Part shown: positions 59,161-64,000 of the stretch, one piece after another
Position numbering within the stretch: position 1 is the first letter of the stretch
Layout of the letters: each line of letters starts with the position of its first letter
NCBI GenBank assembly: GCA_003169845.1
Contig: PNAG01000006.1
Location: 87,576-151,575, forward strand
Origin: Candidatus Dormiibacterota bacterium
GTDB taxonomy: Bacteria > Chloroflexota > Dormibacteria > Dormibacterales > Dormibacteraceae
Direction: 5' to 3'
Length of the DNA: 64,000 bases
The notes under the pieces: generated by a model
What the model was told of the DNA's origin: nothing
The model's input: only the letters and a program-made list of their open reading frames with translations
Databases searched by the model: none
Translations under genes and position numbers: made by a program

Positions 59161-60366
59161 ATGAAACGGTTGCATCTCGTTTCGTGGCTGGCGGCGGCTC
59201 TGGTGGTCGCGGCGTGCGGCTCCACCGGAGGCGGCGGCACCAGCAACACCAACTCCTATTCCGGCAAAACCATCAAGCTCGGAGCCATCCTCTCGATCAC
59301 CGGCGCCGGTGGCGTCTACGGCCCGCAGAGCCGAGATGGCATGAACCTCGCGGTGAAGCAGATCAACAACTCTGGCGGCGTCAACGGCGCGCAGATCGCG
59401 CTGACGATCAACGACGACGCCTCCCTCCAGCCGCAGTCGGCCCAGGTGGCTCAGAAGCTGATCCAGGAGGAACAGGACCTGGCCCTGCTGGGCCCGACGC
59501 TGTCCAACTCGGCCGTCGCCGTCCACCCGCTCGCCGAGAGCCTCAAGACCCCAATCCTGGCGGTCAGCACGACCGGCATCAACATCGTGCCGAACTGCAA
59601 CGCGCCGTCGACGGTCCCTTGCAAGTACGTTTTCCGGGACAGCCTCGGCGAAGAGACCGCGATCCCCGACAACATCAAGTCATACGCCGCCGACTCGCAC
59701 CCCAGCACCGGAGTGCTGCTCGTTGCGCAGGATGACAAATTCTCGAGTGACGGCGGCACCATCGTGCAGAAGACGGTCGGCCAGTACAACATCAACCTGC
59801 TCAAGACCATCAAGTTCAACAAGGCCGAGGCCGACCTCTCGCCTTACGTCACCCAGGCGGTGCAGCTCAAGCCCGACGTGATCTTCATCACGTCGCTTGG
59901 CAACATCCCCTCCAAGATCATGACCGAGGCCCGCAAGCAGGGCTGGACAGGCCAGTTCCTCGGCGGAAACGGTTTCAACACGGCGACGGTATCGAAGGCC
60001 GCCGGCGATGCCGGCAAGGGCGCGCGCAGCGCCAGCGCGTGGTACCTCGGCAACACGTTCCCCTCCAACCAGGACTTCGTTACCGCGTACAGGGCCGAGT
60101 ACAACAAGGACCCGGACCAGTTCGCGGCGCAGGGCTACGCGGCGATCAAGATCCTCGCGGACGCGGCCAAGCGCGCCAACCTCACCTTTACCGATCTCGC
60201 GGGTGACCGCGACAAGCTGCGCGCGGCCATGGAATCGGTCAACATCCAGACTCCTCTCGGTCCATTCCAGTTCACCAGCACGCACGACGTCAAGCAGACC
60301 GTCTGGGTGATCGCGATGGACGGTGTGGGTGGCTTCACCCTCGTCCACCAGATCAACGCAAGCTGA
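59161..60366 (+). CDS. Branched-chain amino-acid/amide ABC transporter substrate-binding lipoprotein
   Basis: 401 residues. Lipobox in LVVAACGS (Cys19 lipidation) after a short signal; type I periplasmic-binding fold with IKLGAILSITGAGGVYGPQSRDG, NNSGGVNGAQI and LLGPTLSNSAVAVHPLAES. Captures branched-chain amino acids, amides or related acids. First gene of the Liv operon; a strong GGGGGGACTTG precedes the ATG. Confidence 0.92.
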   Translation: MKRLHLVSWLAAALVVAACGSTGGGGTSNTNSYSGKTIKLGAILSITGAGGVYGPQSRDGMNLAVKQINNSGGVNGAQIALTINDDASLQPQSAQVAQKLIQEEQDLALLGPTLSNSAVAVHPLAESLKTPILAVSTTGINIVPNCNAPSTVPCKYVFRDSLGEETAIPDNIKSYAADSHPSTGVLLVAQDDKFSSDGGTIVQKTVGQYNINLLKTIKFNKAEADLSPYVTQAVQLKPDVIFITSLGNIPSKIMTEARKQGWTGQFLGGNGFNTATVSKAAGDAGKGARSASAWYLGNTFPSNQDFVTAYRAEYNKDPDQFAAQGYAAIKILADAAKRANLTFTDLAGDRDKLRAAMESVNIQTPLGPFQFTSTHDVKQTVWVIAMDGVGGFTLVHQINAS

Positions 60367-60419
60367 GCAACGCTGAGGAGCGCGGCGCTTCGCCCGCTCC
60401 TCAGTAACCGTACGAATCG

Positions 60420-61334
60420 ATGGATCAGCAGATCCTCAACGCGATCTTCATCGGCTCCATCTACGCTCTGTTCGCGGTCGGCTACACGCTCGTGTTCGGT
60501 GTCCTCGACATCCTCAACCTCGCGCACAGCGCCGTCTTCATGCTCGGCGCGGCCGTCACCTACTCGCTGGTCGTCAACCATGGCCAGGCGTTCTGGCTCG
60601 CCTGCATCGTGGGCGTTGTGGTGTCAGGCGTGATGGGCCTGGTCATCGAACACGTTTGCCTTCGGCCGCTCAGGCGGAGAAAAGCGCCTCCGATCGCCGC
60701 GCTCATCTCCACGATCGGTCTCGCGCTGATCATCGTCGCCGCGATCGAGCAGGGACAAACGGGGTCGTTTTTCGCGTGGCTCTGGGTGGACGGGCCGAAC
60801 TCGGTGGCGTTCCCCGCCGGGACGTTCCCCAACCCGACCTGGCATGTTGGTGATCTGACGCTCGAAGCGGCCAAAGTCGCAATCATCCCGATCTCGATCG
60901 TGCTGATGCTCGTGCTGGGTTACGTGATCCGGTACACGCAGGTTGGAAGAGGACTTCGCGCTGTGGCCGAGAACCCCCGCGCGGCGCAGCTGATGGGGCT
61001 CGACGTCGACCGCATGATCTCGCTCACGCTGGTCATCTCCTCGGCCCTCGGAGGCCTCGCCGGAATCCTGTTCGGGGCCGCGCTCGGCGACATCAACCCG
61101 TACATAGGCCGCGATAACGTCGAGGTTCGCGGCCTCGCGGTGATCGTGCTGGGCGGTATGGGCAGCGTCCCCGGCGCGGTGGTCGGCGGCTATCTGCTTG
61201 GCTTCATCGAGGTCGGCGCCCTGGTCGCGCTCGGCAGCAGCGCCCGGGGTGGGGTGGCTTTCGCAGCACTTTTCCTGATGCTGGTCCTGCGCCCGCAAGG
61301 CCTCTTTGGCGCACAGCTTCGGGAGCGGATCTGA
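60420..61334 (+). CDS. Branched-chain amino-acid ABC transporter permease (LivH-like)
   Basis: 304 residues, eight membrane helices. LNAIFIGSIYALFAVGYTLVFGVLDILNLAHS is the LivH start; AVAENPRAAQLMGLDVDRMI is the EAA-like coupling loop, and VLGGMGSVPGAVVGGYLLGFIE the C-terminal signature. Stop/start overlap (TGATG) with livM. Confidence 0.94.
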   Translation: MDQQILNAIFIGSIYALFAVGYTLVFGVLDILNLAHSAVFMLGAAVTYSLVVNHGQAFWLACIVGVVVSGVMGLVIEHVCLRPLRRRKAPPIAALISTIGLALIIVAAIEQGQTGSFFAWLWVDGPNSVAFPAGTFPNPTWHVGDLTLEAAKVAIIPISIVLMLVLGYVIRYTQVGRGLRAVAENPRAAQLMGLDVDRMISLTLVISSALGGLAGILFGAALGDINPYIGRDNVEVRGLAVIVLGGMGSVPGAVVGGYLLGFIEVGALVALGSSARGGVAFAALFLMLVLRPQGLFGAQLRERI

Positions 61335-62254
61335 TGGACTTCTTCGTCCAGCTCTTCACCGATCCCGTCGCCTTCTGGAACTCGCACACGCTGCTGATCG
61401 CGCAGATCGGGATCAACAGCATCATCGCCTCCTCCATGTTCATCGTCCTGTTCTCGGGCCAGCTCTCCCTGGCGGCACCCGGGTTCATGGCCATCGGCGC
61501 GTACACGGCGGTCCTGATGGACCTGTACTGGCACACGCCACTGGCGCTGAACATCGCCGCCGGTGTGGTGCTCGCGGGCGCCACCGGGGTGTTGGTCGGG
61601 TTGCCGGTGCTGCGCCTGCGCGGAGTCTTTCTTGCCATCGCGACGATTGGATTCATCGAAGCCCTGCGTCTTGGCGTGATCCTCAACCTGCCGATCACAG
61701 GTGAGGGCCTCGGCCTGAAAAACGTGAATCCCGACCCGCTCGGCGGAATCTACCTCGTGCTCGTCTCGCTGGCCGTGGTGTTGTTTCTCGTGTGGAGGCT
61801 CACCAAGGGCCGGCTCGGCGCCGCCTGGGCGGCCATCCGCCAGGATGAGCTCGCCGCGCTTAGCCAGGGCATCAACGTCGCGCGCTACAAGATGATTGCT
61901 TTCGTCCTGAGCGCTGTCCTGGCCGGGTTCGGGGGAGCGCTCGAATCACACCTGCAGACGTTCATCGATCCAGGCGACCAACAATATGGAGTCACGCGCG
62001 CGGTCCAGGTCCTGAGCTTCGCCGTCCTAGGGGGCAGCGGTCAATTCCTCGGTCCTGTGGTCGGCGCCCTGGTGGTGACGAGCTTGCCCTGGATCTTTTT
62101 GCAGGCGCAGAACTACATCAACGTCGTCACCGGCCTTTTTCTGATCGCGGTGATCGTCTTCCGCCCCCAGGGCATCGTGGGCCGCGGCGGTCTCGCCATC
62201 ATCAGGCCCTGGTGGTGGCCGCACCGGAATGTTCGTGCTCCTTCGCCTGGATAA
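61334..62254 (+). CDS. Branched-chain amino-acid ABC transporter permease (LivM-like)
   Basis: 306 residues. NSIIASSMFIVLFSGQLSLAAPGFMAIGAY, LRGVFLAIATIGFIEALR and AIRQDELAALSQGINVARYK (coupling loop) are LivM hallmarks. Lacks the extra N-terminal helices of E. coli LivM. Overlaps the fused ATPase gene by 26 bases. Confidence 0.94.
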   Translation: MDFFVQLFTDPVAFWNSHTLLIAQIGINSIIASSMFIVLFSGQLSLAAPGFMAIGAYTAVLMDLYWHTPLALNIAAGVVLAGATGVLVGLPVLRLRGVFLAIATIGFIEALRLGVILNLPITGEGLGLKNVNPDPLGGIYLVLVSLAVVLFLVWRLTKGRLGAAWAAIRQDELAALSQGINVARYKMIAFVLSAVLAGFGGALESHLQTFIDPGDQQYGVTRAVQVLSFAVLGGSGQFLGPVVGALVVTSLPWIFLQAQNYINVVTGLFLIAVIVFRPQGIVGRGGLAIIRPWWWPHRNVRAPSPG

Positions 62255-63803
62255 GGTCCAGCGGCACTTCGGCGGAGTTCATGCCGTCGATGGAGTGTCG
62301 CTGGAGGTGGAGCAAGGCTCGATCCATGGACTGATCGGACCCAACGGGGCCGGCAAGACGACGCTCGTCAACGTCATCACGGGTTACGTGCCGTTCCAGT
62401 CGGGCCACGCGTGGCTGCAGTCGGACGAGCTCACCGGGCTGCCCGCCCACCGGATCGCGGCCCTTGGCATCTCGCGCACGTTTCAGAACATCCGGCTGTT
62501 CAAGGACCTGACCGCGCTGGAAAACGTGCTCGTCGGCATGCACACGCGCCGCCGCGACGACACGCTGGCTCAGCTCGCCACCCTGCCCGTGTTCCGGCGC
62601 GACCAACGAAGCCGCATGGATGACGCCCGTGGGCTGATGGAAACGGTGGGACTCGCGGCCAGGGACATCGCGGGCCGCGCCGCCGGAACGCTTCCGTATG
62701 GCGACCAGCGCCGGCTCGAGATCGCCCGCGCCCTCGCGTTGAGGCCTCGCCTTCTGATCCTTGACGAGCCCGCGGCCGGTATGAACCCTTCCGAGAAGCA
62801 GGGCATCCGCGAGCTCATTGAACGCCTGAACGAGGACGGGTTGACGATCCTGCTCATCGACCACGACATGCGCCTGGTCATGGGCGTCTGCAAGCGGGTC
62901 GCCGTCCTCGACTTCGGACGCAAGATCGCCGAGGGCACGCCGGCTGAAGTTTCGACCGACGCGGGCGTGATCAAGGCCTATCTAGGTACGGGTGGCGAAC
63001 GGGTGGTGACGAGCGCGCCTGGCGCAAGCGCCGCCGGCGACTCAGACCTGGACGTCCAGCAACCGGCGGCGCGGCCCGCGGTCGAACCGGAGAAAGCGAT
63101 TCTCGAGATCGAGAACCTGACCGTCAGCTACGGCGCGGTCAACGCAGTCCGCGGCGCGTCGCTCCGGGTCGCGGCCGGAGAGGTGGTCGCGCTGATCGGC
63201 GCCAACGGCGCCGGCAAGTCGACGATCCTGAACGCACTTTCCGGGCTGATCCGGCCCGATTCCGGAACTGCGGTCTTCGACCGCCTCGATCTCACCAGGG
63301 CGAAGCCGTCGGCGATCGTCCGCCACGGCCTGGTCCAGGTCCCCGAAGGACGAGAGATCCTCGCGCGCCAGACCGTGCTCGAGAACCTGGAGCTGGCGAC
63401 CTGGGGTCGTCGCGACGGGGCCGCTAAGCGGACGCAGATCGAGGCGGTGATGAAGCGCTTCCCAATCCTCGGCGAGAGGCGAGCGCTGCGCGCGGGCACT
63501 CTTTCGGGTGGTGAGCAGCAGATGCTAGCGATCGCGCGTGGGCTGCTCGCGCGGCCGCGTCTTCTCTTGCTGGACGAGCCGTCGCTCGGGCTGGCGCCGC
63601 AGATGGTGGACGAGGTGTTCAAAGCCATCCAGGAGATCCACGCCGAGGGGACGACCATCCTGCTGGTCGAGCAGAACGCCCTGCGTGCGCTCGAGATCGC
63701 CGACCGCGCCTATGTCCTGGAGACGGGACAGATCCGCCTGAGCGGCACCGGCGACGACCTGCTGCACAACCCCGCCGTACGACGGGCCTACCTAGGGGGA
63801 TAA
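62229..63803 (+). CDS. Fused LivG-LivF ABC transporter ATPase
   Basis: 524 residues carry two complete ABC domains. Domain 1 (LivG-like, 1-252): Walker A GPNGAGKTT (37-45), signature LPYGDQ (155-160), Walker B LLILDEP (175-181), LIDHDM. A 38-residue Ala/Pro-rich linker (255-290). Domain 2 (LivF-like, 291-524): Walker A GANGAGKST (324-332), LSGGEQQ (425-431), Walker B LLLLDEP (445-451), LLVEQNA. In most bacteria these are two genes; here one polypeptide would supply the heterodimer. Followed by a terminator. Confidence 0.95.
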   Translation: MFVLLRLDKVQRHFGGVHAVDGVSLEVEQGSIHGLIGPNGAGKTTLVNVITGYVPFQSGHAWLQSDELTGLPAHRIAALGISRTFQNIRLFKDLTALENVLVGMHTRRRDDTLAQLATLPVFRRDQRSRMDDARGLMETVGLAARDIAGRAAGTLPYGDQRRLEIARALALRPRLLILDEPAAGMNPSEKQGIRELIERLNEDGLTILLIDHDMRLVMGVCKRVAVLDFGRKIAEGTPAEVSTDAGVIKAYLGTGGERVVTSAPGASAAGDSDLDVQQPAARPAVEPEKAILEIENLTVSYGAVNAVRGASLRVAAGEVVALIGANGAGKSTILNALSGLIRPDSGTAVFDRLDLTRAKPSAIVRHGLVQVPEGREILARQTVLENLELATWGRRDGAAKRTQIEAVMKRFPILGERRALRAGTLSGGEQQMLAIARGLLARPRLLLLDEPSLGLAPQMVDEVFKAIQEIHAEGTTILLVEQNALRALEIADRAYVLETGQIRLSGTGDDLLHNPAVRRAYLGG

Positions 63804-63809
63804 AAAAAA

Positions 63810-63855
63810 GAGACCCGGGTCTTGCGACCCGGGCCTCAGTTGGTTTTCTCTAATT
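63810..63855 (+). terminator. Rho-independent terminator of the liv operon
   Basis: GAGACCCGGGTC-TTGC-GACCCGGGCCTC (11 of 12 pairs) begins 7 bases after the stop codon, preceded by A-run and followed by TTGGTTTTCTCTAATT. Confidence 0.75.
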
Positions 63856-63859
63856 AAAG

Positions 63860-63977
63860 AGTGCGAACGCACTTCAACGCGATGAGGACTACGTCCTCAC
63901 CGCGGGGCAAAGCTCCCCGCCACGCTGGGTGGGCTTTGGTAAGGAGCGCCGGGGTGACGGCCGGAGTAAATCCGGCT
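63860..63977. other. Run of hairpins at the right edge, including REP-like copy D3
   Basis: Four stems in succession: AGTGC-GAAC-GCACT (63860-63873), TGAGGAC-TAC-GTCCTCA (63883-63899), GCGGGG/CCCCGC (63902-63920), and CCGGA-GTAAA-TCCGG (63961-63975), the last being the reverse of D1. No ORF is seen here. It may be a structured RNA cut by the window edge, or stacked repeats. Confidence 0.45.
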
Positions 63978-64000
63978 TGGCCGCCACGTCCGACTTCAAC

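Noticed and set aside
1..64000. CRISPR arrays, rRNA genes, transposases, phage genes
   Set aside because: No regular short repeat-spacer pattern, rRNA-like stretch, DDE/HUH transposase or phage structural motif was seen on either strand.

Overview
The window is a stretch of bacterial chromosome, high in G+C (roughly two-thirds by eye), gene-dense, with many GTG/TTG starts and 1-50 base overlaps between neighbours. No rRNA, transposase, phage module or CRISPR array is visible. The gene mix (actinobacterial-type DUF5808, bactofilin, Get3/ArsA with a C-terminal HSP20-like domain, DUF1501/DUF1800 pair, membrane-anchored YvcK, selA-selB, Ser/Thr kinase) suits a high-GC Terrabacteria lineage such as Chloroflexota, Dormibacterota or Actinomycetota. 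That placement is inference; no marker in the window settles it.

Layout. 1-4.6 kb: left-edge fragment of an AlkA-like glycosylase, a sensor histidine kinase, a ChrB C-terminal-domain protein, a VOC protein, and a TetR regulator divergent from a tautomerase with two palindromic operators between them; tRNA-Gln. 4.6-10 kb: YvcK, PAP2, RidA, a secreted beta-propeller and an orphan RnfD-like membrane protein. 9.7-15 kb (minus strand): rplI-dnaB-purA-alkZ, with a 190-residue mini-intein in DnaB. 15-24 kb: MFS and GT87 membrane proteins, an acyl-CoA synthetase, glpX, bactofilin, a CCA-adding-type nucleotidyltransferase, a ROK kinase. 24-33.6 kb: metF, selB, selA, a site-2 protease, an ArsA ATPase, tandem DUF1003 proteins, a degenerate YchF-like protein. 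33.7-38.1 kb: the hom-thrC-thrB-lysC operon. 38.3-45 kb: ornithine-cyclodeaminase-like enzyme, ECF sigma factor with a small membrane partner, a histidine-kinase-like membrane protein lacking its His, PHP phosphoesterase, a second acyl-CoA synthetase with a formamidase, two tRNAs. 45-49 kb: a 928-residue Ser/Thr kinase fused to a Cys/His cluster, a winged helix and an AAA ATPase, facing a second site-2 protease. 49-57 kb: tRNA-Leu, PrsW protease, and a tight five-gene operon (DUF1800, DUF1501, small membrane protein, ApbE, ferric-reductase-like cytochrome) plus a lipocalin-like gene, bracketed by two related direct repeats. 57-64 kb: HtrA-like protease, PPK2, and a branched-chain amino-acid/amide ABC transporter whose two ATPases are fused.

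Most coding content is housekeeping: threonine/lysine-branch synthesis, replication, one-carbon and selenocysteine machinery, gluconeogenesis. The less ordinary signals are the kinase-AAA fusion, the repeat-bracketed redox operon, the DnaB mini-intein, and a set of long, strongly paired intergenic elements. Two of these (15.1 and 38.1 kb) are clearly homologous to each other and both lie upstream of plus-strand genes.
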